Assembly (NCBI RefSeq): GCF_900167475.1
Contig: NZ_LT796768.1
Span: 1,054,001 to 1,118,000 of the forward strand
DNA length: 64,000 bases
Direction: 5' to 3'
Source of the DNA: Aeromicrobium choanae
GTDB lineage: Bacteria; Actinomycetota; Actinomycetes; Propionibacteriales; Nocardioidaceae
A program made the translations under genes and the position numbers. This document shows positions 36,365 through 44,788 of the stretch, one piece after another (position 1 is the stretch's first letter; each line of letters begins with the position of its first letter). Under the pieces are notes generated by a model. The model worked only from the letters and a program-made list of their open reading frames with translations, made no database searches and was not told the origin of the DNA.

Positions 36365-38038
36365 TCAGGCCTTGCGGCGCGAGGACGGCTTCTTCTGCGA
36401 GGGGCGCAGGACCGGGTCGCCGGCCTCGATGAACTGCAGGCGGCGCTGCTCGCCGAACTGCGCGAGCGCGTCGGCCAGATCCTCGGCAGACGGCTTCTCG
36501 GCCATCACGTCGACCCGCAGGCCGTGCTCCTCGGCGGTCTTGGCCGTGGCCGGACCGATGCAGGCGATGATCGTCGTCGCGTGCGGCTTGCCGGCGATGC
36601 CGACGAGGTTGCGCACGGTCGAGCTCGACGTGAACAGCACGGCGTCGAACTTGCCCGACTTGATCGCCTCACGCGTGGGCGCCGGCGGCGGCGAGGCGCG
36701 CACGGTGCGGTAGGCGGTGACGTCGTCGACCTCCCAGCCCAGCTCGACCAGGCCGGCCGCGAGGGTCTCGGTGGCGATGTCGGCGCGCGGCAGGAAGACC
36801 CGGTTGATCGGGTCGAGCAGCTCGTCGAACGGCGGCCAGTCCTCGAGCAGGCCGCGACCGGACTGCTCACCCGACGGCACGAGGTCGGGGCGGATGCCCC
36901 AGGTCTCGATGGCCTGGGCGGTCTTCTCGCCGACGGCGGCGATCTTCAGGCCGCTGAAGGCGCGGGCGTCGAGGCCGTACTCCTCGAACTTCTCGCGGAC
37001 GGCCTTCACGGCGTTGACGCTGGTGAAGGCGACCCACTCGTAGCGGCCCTCGACCAGGCCGCGGACGGCCTTGTCCATCTGCTGCGGGTTGCGCGGCGGC
37101 TCGACCGAGATGGTCGGGACCTCCTCGGACACCGCGCCGTACATGCGCAGGCGGGCGGCGAGGGACTGCGACTGCTCCTTGGTGCGGGGCACGAGCACGC
37201 GCCAGCCGTAGAGCGGCTTGGTCTCGAACCACGACAGGACCTCGCGCTGGGCGACGACCTCGCCCACGACCACGATCGCCGGCGGCGTCATGTGCGATGC
37301 CGCGGCGGCCTCGGCGATGCCCGCCAGCGTGGAGACGACCGTCTCCTGGGCGGTGGTGGTGCCCTGACGCGTCATCGCGACGGGGGTCTCGGGCGAGCGG
37401 CCCGCGGCCACGAGGCCGGCGGCGACCTCGCCGATCCGGTTCACGGCCGAGAGCAGGACGAGCGTCTCGTGACGCGCGGCCTCGCTCCAGTCGACGTTCG
37501 AGTCGCCGACGCTGACGACCTTGAACTCGCGGTGCTGCTTGTCGGTCAGCGGAACGCCGGCGTAGGCCGGGACCGCGGAGACCGAGGAGACGCCGGGGAC
37601 GACCTCGAAGGAGATGCCCGCCTTGGCGCAGGCCTGGGCCTCCTCGGGGCCGGTGGCGTAGGTGAACGGGTCGCCGACCATCAGGCGCACGACGTGCGCG
37701 CCGGTCTTGGCGTGCTTGACGACGAGCTTGCCGCGCGCGGCGTGGGTCAGGGTCTCGCCGGCGGCGTTGGTGCCGCCGTCGATCACGTCGGCGCCGTTCG
37801 TGACGAGCGCGTGCTGCTCAGGCGATTCGACGATGACGACGTCGGCCTGCGCGAGCACCTCGGTGGCGCGGACGGTCAACAGGCTGGCGTCGCCGGGACC
37901 GGCACCGACGAAGCTCACCCGGCCGGCAGGCTGAGCTTTCGGCGCGGTCGTGGCGGGGGACGTGGGCATCGCGGAGGTGGTGGACACGCTCTTCCTTGCT
38001 GTGATCGGTGGCGGAGTCTCGTGCATGTTGTTGCTCAT
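36365..38038 (-). CDS. hemD: Fused uroporphyrinogen-III C-methyltransferase / uroporphyrinogen-III synthase
   Basis: The 557-aa protein has an N-terminal SAM-dependent tetrapyrrole methylase domain (about residues 38-275, with [31 protein letters not shown] and the [10 protein letters not shown] block). A C-terminal uroporphyrinogen-III synthase domain follows (about 280-530). It therefore closes the ring and may also divert product toward sirohaem or B12. ATG 38038 is reached through a chain of overlapping stop/start codons and has no ribosome site. A GTG at 37987 with AAGGAAG just upstream is a plausible alternative start that would give 540 aa. Confidence 0.9.
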   Translation of the reverse strand: MSNNMHETPPPITARKSVSTTSAMPTSPATTAPKAQPAGRVSFVGAGPGDASLLTVRATEVLAQADVVIVESPEQHALVTNGADVIDGGTNAAGETLTHAARGKLVVKHAKTGAHVVRLMVGDPFTYATGPEEAQACAKAGISFEVVPGVSSVSAVPAYAGVPLTDKQHREFKVVSVGDSNVDWSEAARHETLVLLSAVNRIGEVAAGLVAAGRSPETPVAMTRQGTTTAQETVVSTLAGIAEAAAASHMTPPAIVVVGEVVAQREVLSWFETKPLYGWRVLVPRTKEQSQSLAARLRMYGAVSEEVPTISVEPPRNPQQMDKAVRGLVEGRYEWVAFTSVNAVKAVREKFEEYGLDARAFSGLKIAAVGEKTAQAIETWGIRPDLVPSGEQSGRGLLEDWPPFDELLDPINRVFLPRADIATETLAAGLVELGWEVDDVTAYRTVRASPPPAPTREAIKSGKFDAVLFTSSSTVRNLVGIAGKPHATTIIACIGPATAKTAEEHGLRVDVMAEKPSAEDLADALAQFGEQRRLQFIEAGDPVLRPSQKKPSSRRKA

Positions 38039-38072
38039 GACGTAGTGCTGCTCATGACGTAGTGCTGCTCAT
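38035..38072 (-). other. 17-nt tandem repeat forming two six-codon minigenes between hemC and hemD
   Basis: The unit ATGAGCAGCACTACGTC occurs twice, followed by a third partial unit that is the hemD start. The hemC TGA overlaps the first ATG. Each ATG then reads Met-Ser-Ser-Thr-Thr-Ser and stops in an ATGA that holds the next ATG, at 38072, 38055 and 38038. A terminating ribosome could hop down the chain to hemD. Confidence 0.85.
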
Positions 38073-38992
38073 GGGGTGGTCACCGATCCCATGAGTTGAT
38101 CGGCGCCCTCGGCCAGCAGCTCCTCGGCGAGACGACGCCCGAGGGCGGCGGCTTCCGAGGTAGCACCGGAGGCGGACCGTCGGATGACGGGGTTGCCGGA
38201 GAGGTCTCCGACGACGGCGCGCAGCCAGAGCTCGTCCCCGTCGTCCCCCCAGACGACGTCGGCGAGGGCTCCGACGGGAGCGCTGCACCCGGCCTCGAGG
38301 GTGGCGAGGAGGGTGCGCTCGGCCGTGACGGCGGCCCGGGTGTCGGGATCGTCGAGCACGGAGAGCAGTGCGGTGGTCGCGTCGTCATCGGCGCGGCACT
38401 CGCACGCGAGGGCTCCCTGTCCGGGAGCCGGCAGCATCTGGAGGGGGTCGAGGACCTCGGTGGCCTCGTCGGCACGACCCAGGCGCAGCAGGCCGGCGCG
38501 GGCGAGCACGATCGCGTCGAGCTGGCCTCCGGCGACCTTGCCGATCCGGGTGTCGACGTTGCCGCGCAGCTCGGCGATCTCGATGCCGAGGCCGAGGGCG
38601 TTCAGCTGGCTGACCCGACGAGGGCTGCCCGTGCCGACCCGGGCGCCGCGGGGCAGCTCGCCGAGGGTGAGGCCGTCGCGGGCGATCAGGACGTCGCGGG
38701 GGTCCTCGCGCAGCGGCACGGCGGCCAGCGTGAGGCCCTCGGCGGCGGCCGTGGGCAGGTCCTTGAGCGAGTGCACGGCGAAGTCGACGGTGCCGTCGAG
38801 CACGGCCTCACGGACGGCCGCGACGAAGACGCCGGTGCCGCCGATCTGCGCCAGCGGAGCACTGGAGCGGTCGCCCTCGGTGGAGATCTCGACGAGCTCG
38901 ACCTCGACGCCGTGCGCCTCGCGGAGACGGTCGGCGACCCACCCGGACTGGGTGGTGGCCAGCTTGCTGGCGCGGGTTCCGAGACGGATCAC
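38069..38992 (-). CDS. hemC: Porphobilinogen deaminase (hydroxymethylbilane synthase)
   Basis: The enzyme (307 aa) polymerises four porphobilinogens on a dipyrromethane cofactor. The cofactor-binding Cys is C236 in [11 protein letters not shown], the catalytic Asp is in [11 protein letters not shown], and the Arg-rich substrate loop is [11 protein letters not shown]. The GTG start at 38992 overlaps the hemA stop as GTGA. The stop overlaps the first minigene in front of hemD. Confidence 0.95.
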   Translation of the reverse strand: MIRLGTRASKLATTQSGWVADRLREAHGVEVELVEISTEGDRSSAPLAQIGGTGVFVAAVREAVLDGTVDFAVHSLKDLPTAAAEGLTLAAVPLREDPRDVLIARDGLTLGELPRGARVGTGSPRRVSQLNALGLGIEIAELRGNVDTRIGKVAGGQLDAIVLARAGLLRLGRADEATEVLDPLQMLPAPGQGALACECRADDDATTALLSVLDDPDTRAAVTAERTLLATLEAGCSAPVGALADVVWGDDGDELWLRAVVGDLSGNPVIRRSASGATSEAAALGRRLAEELLAEGADQLMGSVTTP

Positions 38993-40287
38993 GCGGGGTC
39001 ACCTCCCGGGTCGGTGACGGCGCTGACCGCCGACGGGTCGAGCTGGAACAGGTGGGCCAGCGCGTCGGCGTAGGTGAGGTTCTCGGGGCCCTCGACGAGC
39101 TCCTTGACGCGCACGGTGGGCTGGTGGATCAGCTTCTCGGCGACGCGGCGCATCGCGCGGCGGACCTCGTCGAGCTGGGCGTCATCGAGGCCGGACAGCC
39201 GGCTCTGCAGGCGCGCGGTCTCGGAGCTGACGACCTCGGTGGCCATGCTGCGCAGCGCGACGACCGTGGGCGTGACCTTGGCCTGCTGGCGGCCGGCCAG
39301 GAACGAGTCGACCTCGGACTGCACGATCGCGCGGACCTGCTCGACGTCCTCAGCGACGGAGTCGGCGGTGGCGTGCGCGGCCAGGACCTCGATATCGATG
39401 ACGTCGACGTTCGGCAGGTCGCGCACCTCGTGCGAGACGTCGCGCGGCAGGGCCAGGTCGATGACGGTCATGGGGCGGCCGTCGCTGGTGGCGCGCTCGA
39501 TCCGCTCGGTGTCGAAGACGACGCCCGCGGCGCCGGTGCACGTGATGAGCACGTCGGCGGCGGAGAGCTCGACGTCGAGGGACTCCCAGCGGACGGCGCT
39601 GACGCCGTGGCCGGCCACCAGCTCGAAGGCGCGCTGGAACGTGCGATTGGCGACCCAGATCCGCGACGGATCGACGCCGCGCTCGATCAGGGTGCGCACC
39701 GCGAGCAGGCTCATCGTGCCGGCGCCGGCGACCAGGAAGCGGGCCTGCGGTCCGGTGACCGCGTCGCCCGCGGCACCCAGCGCGGCGGTGACCAGCGACG
39801 GCGCCAGGCGGTCGATGCCGGTCTCGGCGTGGCCGCGCTTGCCGATGCGCAGGGCCTGCTGGAAGAGCGTGTTGAGGCTTGTCCCGGCGGTGGCCTCGGC
39901 CTGGGACTGGTGCAGCGTGGAGCGCACCTGGCCGAGGATCTGGCTCTCGCCCAGGATCATCGAGTCCAGGCCGGCGGCCACGCGGAACAGGTGCGCCACG
40001 GCGGCCTGGTCGTAGTGCACGTAGACGTACGGCAGCAGGGCCTCGCGCCGCAGGCCCGACATGTCGGCCAGCAGCTGCGTGACCTCCTCGACCGAGCCGT
40101 GGAATCGATCGGCCTCGACGTAGACCTCGACGCGGTTGCACGTGGAGATGACGGCCGACTCGGTGACGGCCGGGACCTCGAGCGCCAGGTGCGACAGCTT
40201 CACGGCCGCATCGGTGTCGAGGGAGGCCTGCTCGAGCAGGTCGACGGGCGCGGACCGGTGGGACAGTCCGACGACGAGCACGCTCAT
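38989..40287 (-). CDS. hemA: Glutamyl-tRNA reductase
   Basis: The enzyme (432 aa) commits glutamate to haem by reducing glutamyl-tRNA. The nucleophile Cys is C50 in [19 protein letters not shown], the NADPH loop [17 protein letters not shown] and the C-terminal dimerisation helices with [15 protein letters not shown] are clear. The ATG at 40287 overlaps the rex stop as ATGA, so hemA translation follows rex. The order rex-hemA-hemC-hemD matches Streptomyces. Confidence 0.95.
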   Translation of the reverse strand: MSVLVVGLSHRSAPVDLLEQASLDTDAAVKLSHLALEVPAVTESAVISTCNRVEVYVEADRFHGSVEEVTQLLADMSGLRREALLPYVYVHYDQAAVAHLFRVAAGLDSMILGESQILGQVRSTLHQSQAEATAGTSLNTLFQQALRIGKRGHAETGIDRLAPSLVTAALGAAGDAVTGPQARFLVAGAGTMSLLAVRTLIERGVDPSRIWVANRTFQRAFELVAGHGVSAVRWESLDVELSAADVLITCTGAAGVVFDTERIERATSDGRPMTVIDLALPRDVSHEVRDLPNVDVIDIEVLAAHATADSVAEDVEQVRAIVQSEVDSFLAGRQQAKVTPTVVALRSMATEVVSSETARLQSRLSGLDDAQLDEVRRAMRRVAEKLIHQPTVRVKELVEGPENLTYADALAHLFQLDPSAVSAVTDPGGDPA

Positions 40288-40955
40288 GAGAGAACCGCCT
40301 CCTCGCTCGGAGCCGCCTGCCGGCGGTGGGCGTGGTAGCCCAGGATCTGCAGCTCGGCGGCGACGTCGACCTGGCGCATATCGACCTCGGCGGGGACCTG
40401 CAGCGCGGTGGGCGCGAAGTTCAGGATGCTGCTGATGCCCGCGGCGACGAGGGCGTCGGCGACGCTCTGCGCGGCGGCGGGCGGGGTGGCGATGATGCCC
40501 AGCGAGACCTCGTCGCGCACGACGATGGCGGCCAGGTCGTCGATCGAGAGGACCTCGTGACCGCCGACGACGGTGCCGATCAGCTCGGGGTCGGCGTCGA
40601 CGACCGCGGCCACCTTGACGCCCCGGGCGCCGAAGCCCTGGTAGGCGGCCAGGGCCGTGCCGAGGTGGCCGGCACCGACGATGACGACGGGCCACGGCTG
40701 GGTCTGGCCGACGACGGTGGCGATGTGACCGGCCAGGAAGCGGACGTCGTAGCCGACGCCGCGGGTGCCGTAGGAGCCCAGGTGCGAAAGGTCCTTGCGG
40801 ACGATCGCGGAGTTCACGCCGGCCGCGGTGGCCAGGTGCTCGGACGAGCAGACGTCGGTCCCTCGCTCCGCGAGCTCATCGAGAGCACGCAGGTACAGCG
40901 GGAGCCGGGCGACGGTGGCGTCGGGGATCCCAGCGGGGCTGCGAAGAATGGTCAC
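40284..40955 (-). CDS. rex: Redox-sensing transcriptional repressor Rex
   Basis: The 223-aa protein has an N-terminal winged helix (SSEHLATAAGVNSAIVRKDLSHLGSYGTRGVGY) and a Rossmann domain with VVIVGAGHLGTALAAYQGF, followed by AAVVDADPELIGT. It ends with an amphipathic helix used for dimer swapping. Rex binds operators when NAD+ is high and releases them when NADH rises. Start GTG 40955 has AGGAG 5 nt upstream. It leads the hemACD operon and is preceded by a near-consensus Rex box. Confidence 0.95.
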   Translation of the reverse strand: MTILRSPAGIPDATVARLPLYLRALDELAERGTDVCSSEHLATAAGVNSAIVRKDLSHLGSYGTRGVGYDVRFLAGHIATVVGQTQPWPVVIVGAGHLGTALAAYQGFGARGVKVAAVVDADPELIGTVVGGHEVLSIDDLAAIVVRDEVSLGIIATPPAAAQSVADALVAAGISSILNFAPTALQVPAEVDMRQVDVAAELQILGYHAHRRQAAPSEEAVLS

Positions 40956-41006
40956 GGTACTCCTGCGCCGCGGAATGACGGGAATTTTGGGCCGTGGCGC
41001 GCCGTC

Positions 41007-41012
41007 AGTCTA
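41007..41012 (-). promoter_or_regulatory. Candidate -10 element for rex-hemACD
   Basis: TAGACT (minus strand) would start transcription near 41000, giving a leader of about 45 nt before the rex GTG. The Rex operator starts 5 nt upstream of it and covers the -35 position. Confidence 0.5.
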
Positions 41013-41017
41013 AGAGT

Positions 41018-41035
41018 TTGGGAACCCTTTCACAA
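41018..41035. promoter_or_regulatory. Rex operator upstream of rex
   Basis: Read on the minus strand, TTGTGAAAGGGTTCCCAA fits the Rex-box pattern TTGTGAANNNNTTCACAA with one mismatch. It abuts the candidate -10 element of the rex-hem operon, so Rex probably represses its own operon. Confidence 0.8.
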
Positions 41036-41060
41036 AATCGGCGACGACGACGCGGCCCGT

Positions 41061-43109
41061 TCAGCGGTCACTGGTGGGGAGGCCGTCGACGGTCTCGGTG
41101 ATGCGGTTCCACAGGAACGGAGCGAGCGAGCGGGTGAACGTCGCGGTGAAATGGTGGCGGTCGCGATAGACGTTCACGCCGCCGATCATCGCGGGGCAGA
41201 CGTCCTCGAGGCAGTAGAAGTCGGTCATGTCGATCCGGTGCGCGCCGTCGGTCATCCGCGCCGCGTCGCCGAACGGGTCGCCGTACGGGAACGCGTCCTC
41301 ACGCGGGACCGAGCAGGTGGTCTCGTCCCACGAGTCGACGCGGTCCAGGCACTTCGCCGGCGGGGTGCCGTTGTCGGGGTTGTCGACGAGGGCGGCCACC
41401 GGGATGCCGAGCTTCGTCCCGCGGGTCCACGCCTCCGAGAGCGCCTTCGCCTGCTGCGTGCGCGAGCCCGCGAGGTTGCGCGCGTAGCCGGTGGTGACGA
41501 TCAGGTCGATGTCGTCGCGGTTCTGCTCGAGCCACTCCTCGACGTTCTCGCGCCACGCGGGGCACGTGTCGAGGACCTCGGGAACCGCGGTGCGGCCCGG
41601 AAGGTCGGTCGACCACGCGCAGCCGCCCTTGAGGTGGGTGGTCAGCGAGAGCTCGCCGATCTCGGCCAGGCGCACGAAGCCCGGCAGCATGGCGCGCGCG
41701 TGCGAGTCGCCCAGGAGCACGACGTGGGGCCGGTCGGCCGAGCGCTCGCCGAACTCGCACGACTTGAGCTCGACCTGCTCGTTCTTGCCCCAGCACTCGC
41801 TGCGACCGCCCCAGTCGCGTCCGACGTCGGGTCCGGCGGGGACGCGCATCGTGGCGAGCTCGGGGTTCTCGCACTCCCCCGCCGGCGGCATCGAGGCGGC
41901 GCCGAAGCACTCGGGCATGTCGGCGTTGACGCGCGCGGTGAGCTCCTCGGCGCGCTGTTCCTGCGCGCGGCCTGCCTGCAGGCCGAACGCGGCGACTCCC
42001 ACCACCACGGCCGCGGCCGTCAGCGAGCCGATCGCGGTGACGACGGGTCGTCGCATGCCGAACCTGGTGCCGAAGCGGATCGGGTTCTCGACGAACCGCA
42101 TCGTGAGCCAGGCCAGGACGAAGGTCGCGACGAGGATGCCCACGCGCGGCCACAGGCCCATCTCGCCGTCGAGGATCTCGGGCAGCAGGATGATCGGCGG
42201 CCAGTGCCACAGATACATCGAGTACGAGAGGTCGCCCGTGGTCTGCACGGGCCGCCACGCCACCAGCGGCGTGGGCGAGAGGCGCCCGGCGGGCGTGCCG
42301 GCCGCGATCACGAGCAGGGTGGCCAGCACCGGCGCGATGGCGGCGGTGCCGGGGAACGGCGTGCCCTCGTCGTAGACGAAGGAGCACACGGCGATCACGC
42401 CGAAGCCGATCCACGAGGCCGCGATCGCGGTGCGGCGCGGCAGCCGGATGCGGTCGACGAGGGCGACCGCGAACACCGCGCCCGCGCCGAACTGCCACGC
42501 ACGGGCCGGTGTGGCGAAGTAGGCCAGCTGCGGGTGCTGCGCGGTGAGCCACAGCGAGTAGAGGAAGCTCGCGAGCGTCACGACCGACAGCACGATCACG
42601 ACGGCCCGCTTCCGGGACAGCCCGCCGAAGCGGCGCGCGAGCGCGAGCGCGGCGATGATCAGCAGCGGCCAGACGAGGTAGAACTGCTCCTCGACCGAGA
42701 GGGTCCAGTAGTGCTGGACGGCCGACGGGACGCCGTCGGCGGCGAGGTAGTCGACCGAGTCGATCGCCAGGACCCAGTTCTCGACGTACAGGGTCGAGCC
42801 GATGATCTCGCGGAAGTTCTGCGTCCACTGGGCCGGCGGCAGCCACAGCAGCACGCCGATGGTCGTCACGAACAGCACGAGGTACGCCGCCGGCAGCAGG
42901 CGCCGGGCGCGCCGTGCCCAGAACTGGGCGAGGTCGACGCGGTCCTTGCGCTCGACCTCGCGCATGAGGTGGCTCGTGATGAGGAAGCCGGAGATGACGA
43001 AGAAGACGTCGACGCCGATGTAGCCGCCGCTCAGGCGGCCGGGCCACAGGTGGAAGCCGACGACCGCCAGGACGGCGACCGCCCGCAGGGCCTGGATCTC
43101 GGGACGCAT
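41061..43109 (-). CDS. OafA/YrhL-type acyltransferase with C-terminal SGNH domain
   Basis: The 682-aa protein has an acyltransferase-3 membrane domain (about ten helices, residues 5-370) with the catalytic R-x10-H pair (R9 to H20). The GGYIGVDVFFVISGFLI block and SVEEQFYLVWPLL are also present. After a linker comes an extracytoplasmic SGNH domain with VVLLGDSHARAMLPG and the Asp/His pair in VNVYRDRHHFT. Such proteins O-acetylate surface glycans. The start is ATG 43109, 4 nt after the pyruvyl transferase stop, so the two are an operon acting on a shared polysaccharide. Confidence 0.88.
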   Translation of the reverse strand: MRPEIQALRAVAVLAVVGFHLWPGRLSGGYIGVDVFFVISGFLITSHLMREVERKDRVDLAQFWARRARRLLPAAYLVLFVTTIGVLLWLPPAQWTQNFREIIGSTLYVENWVLAIDSVDYLAADGVPSAVQHYWTLSVEEQFYLVWPLLIIAALALARRFGGLSRKRAVVIVLSVVTLASFLYSLWLTAQHPQLAYFATPARAWQFGAGAVFAVALVDRIRLPRRTAIAASWIGFGVIAVCSFVYDEGTPFPGTAAIAPVLATLLVIAAGTPAGRLSPTPLVAWRPVQTTGDLSYSMYLWHWPPIILLPEILDGEMGLWPRVGILVATFVLAWLTMRFVENPIRFGTRFGMRRPVVTAIGSLTAAAVVVGVAAFGLQAGRAQEQRAEELTARVNADMPECFGAASMPPAGECENPELATMRVPAGPDVGRDWGGRSECWGKNEQVELKSCEFGERSADRPHVVLLGDSHARAMLPGFVRLAEIGELSLTTHLKGGCAWSTDLPGRTAVPEVLDTCPAWRENVEEWLEQNRDDIDLIVTTGYARNLAGSRTQQAKALSEAWTRGTKLGIPVAALVDNPDNGTPPAKCLDRVDSWDETTCSVPREDAFPYGDPFGDAARMTDGAHRIDMTDFYCLEDVCPAMIGGVNVYRDRHHFTATFTRSLAPFLWNRITETVDGLPTSDR

Positions 43110-43113
43110 CAGG

Positions 43114-44436
43114 TCAGCGGCTGCGGCGGAACAGCCCGCGGCGCTGGTTCCCCGACTCGAGCTCGGCGACACGCGCCTCGAGCTTCTTCGCCCGCGCCTC
43201 GGCCTTGGCGATGCCCTGGTGCGCCGAGCGCGCCGCGTTCCAGACGCGCAGGTCCATCAGCTCGGGCTCGGTGGAGCGGGGCCGGACGACGATGCCGGGT
43301 CGCACCTCGACCTGCGCCACCGCGAGGTCGAACGGCGCCTCGCCGGCCGGGAGGTCCAGCGAGTGGCGCAGGCCGTGCTTCTCCAGGAAGCCGGCGAAGC
43401 GGGCCAGGCGCTCGGGGTGACCCTGCACGAGGCGGGTGTAGTCCGACCTCTCGAAGAGGCGCTCGGGCGTGTCCTCGCGGCGGTGCTGCGTGACCTGCGT
43501 GTGCGGGATCTCGAAGTACTCGCACAGCTCGCGGGTGCGGCTGTCGTGCACGATGACGTGCGCCGGCGTGCCCGACAGCAGCGAGGCGATGTTGCCGTGG
43601 ATGCGGTGGCCCACCGTGAACTCGCGGTCGGCCATCGACTCGATCCACGTGGGGGCGTGGCAGTGGAAGACCGCCTTGTTCTCCAGGAACGCGTGGTGGC
43701 GGATCGAGCCGGGGTACCCCGGCGACGTCGCCTTCACCGACGGGCCGCCGAGCATCGCGTCGAGGTCGTTGACCTGCTGCGCGACGTACTCGGCACGGGG
43801 GTGGCGGGAGAAGACGTCCTCGACCCAGCCGCCGGGGATCGGGACGTGCGGCGTGAGGTTGAGGCTCACCTTGGTGTGCGCGTCGAACGCCGGCGCGGTG
43901 TCGCGGATCCTCAGGTCGGGGCCGCGCAGGAACATCGACGGGCAGCCGATGACGTCGACCTCGGAGAAGCCCAGGTCGGAGAGGTAGGCGGCGGTGCGCT
44001 CGCCGCGCACGCCGATCGACGGGCCACGCGACAGGACCGCGCGCATGAAGCGCTGGGCGGCGGCGTCGACCTCGTCGGAGCGCTCGGGCGTGCCGTCGAG
44101 CTGGAACTGGCCGCCGACGCCCAGGATCGTGACCGGGACGGTGAGCCGCTCGATCGCCGACGTGAGGTCGCCGAGCTGCGGCAGGTAGCCGCGGCGGAAG
44201 GCGTTGGCCAGCGGGATCACGACGTGGCGCTCCTCCTCGTTGAGGCGGTCCACGCTGCCCATGAGGGTGTTCAGGTTGTTCGCCTCGACGTCGACGCCGT
44301 CCACCATCACCGAGCGCTGCGCGGAAGCGGCGAAGATGAGGTTGCCGGAGTTCTTGCCGCAGCCGACACGGAACCTCTTCATCGAAGGAGGGTTCATCGG
44401 GTCGACGTAACGGCGGACGTAGATGCGATCTGACAC
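43114..44436 (-). CDS. Polysaccharide pyruvyl transferase family protein
   Basis: The 440-aa protein resembles PF04230 enzymes that put ketal pyruvate on surface polysaccharide. Supporting blocks are the N-terminal CGKNSGNLIFAAS, VTILGVGGQFQLDG, SIGVRGERTAAYLSDLG, CPSMFL and the C-terminal FTVGHRIHGNIASLLSGTPAHVIVHDSR. The last 35 residues form a Lys/Glu-rich coiled coil ending in a basic patch. GTG 44436 (VSDRIYVRRY) was preferred over a TTG 27 nt upstream; neither has a strong ribosome site. Confidence 0.8.
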   Translation of the reverse strand: MSDRIYVRRYVDPMNPPSMKRFRVGCGKNSGNLIFAASAQRSVMVDGVDVEANNLNTLMGSVDRLNEEERHVVIPLANAFRRGYLPQLGDLTSAIERLTVPVTILGVGGQFQLDGTPERSDEVDAAAQRFMRAVLSRGPSIGVRGERTAAYLSDLGFSEVDVIGCPSMFLRGPDLRIRDTAPAFDAHTKVSLNLTPHVPIPGGWVEDVFSRHPRAEYVAQQVNDLDAMLGGPSVKATSPGYPGSIRHHAFLENKAVFHCHAPTWIESMADREFTVGHRIHGNIASLLSGTPAHVIVHDSRTRELCEYFEIPHTQVTQHRREDTPERLFERSDYTRLVQGHPERLARFAGFLEKHGLRHSLDLPAGEAPFDLAVAQVEVRPGIVVRPRSTEPELMDLRVWNAARSAHQGIAKAEARAKKLEARVAELESGNQRRGLFRRSR

Positions 44437-44503
44437 GCCTTGAAGTTTCCCTGACTGCGGCAAGGAACGCGAATGCGCCCCGGGCAGCGGCCCTCCCGGC
44501 GGC

Positions 44504-44788
44504 TCAGCCGCGGGCGAGCGCGGCGCGCAGGCGCGCGGGATCGACGCGCCAGAAGTCGTGCTGGCGACCGTCGACGAACGTCACGGGCACCTGGTCGGTG
44601 AACCGCTGCTGCAGGTCGGGATCGGTGTCGATGTCCACGCGCGTCCAGGCGTCGCCGGTCTCGGCGACGAGCTGGGCGACGATCTGCTCGGCGGCCTCGC
44701 ACAGGTGGCACCCCTCACGGGAGTAGACCACCACCCGGGCGTCCTCGGCGTGCGCGATCCTCATGCTCGCTCGCTGGCGCTCGCTCAC
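44504..44788 (-). CDS. Glutaredoxin-family protein
   Basis: The 94-aa protein has a glutaredoxin-like fold with the redox site Cys-His-Leu-Cys in YSREGCHLCEAAEQ, the cis-Pro region QVPVTFVDG and a final helix. I start it at GTG 44788, which overlaps the ligase stop as GTGA and has GGAG about 6 nt upstream; ATG 44764 would give 86 aa. In M. tuberculosis a glutaredoxin (Rv0508) also sits beside hemA. Its partner is unknown. Confidence 0.82.
   Translation of the reverse strand: MSERQRASMRIAHAEDARVVVYSREGCHLCEAAEQIVAQLVAETGDAWTRVDIDTDPDLQQRFTDQVPVTFVDGRQHDFWRVDPARLRAALARG

Noticed and set aside
40326..43493. A 1055-codon open frame on the plus strand over rex and the acyltransferase
   Set aside because: Same reason: it is antisense to well-supported genes, has a biased composition and no domain.
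44762..44788. gctcgctcgctggcgctcgctcac as another copy of the palindromic intergenic repeat
   Set aside because: It shares only the common gctcgct core and lacks the tctcgata and ctactcgatca parts. It is explained as coding sequence at the start of the glutaredoxin gene.
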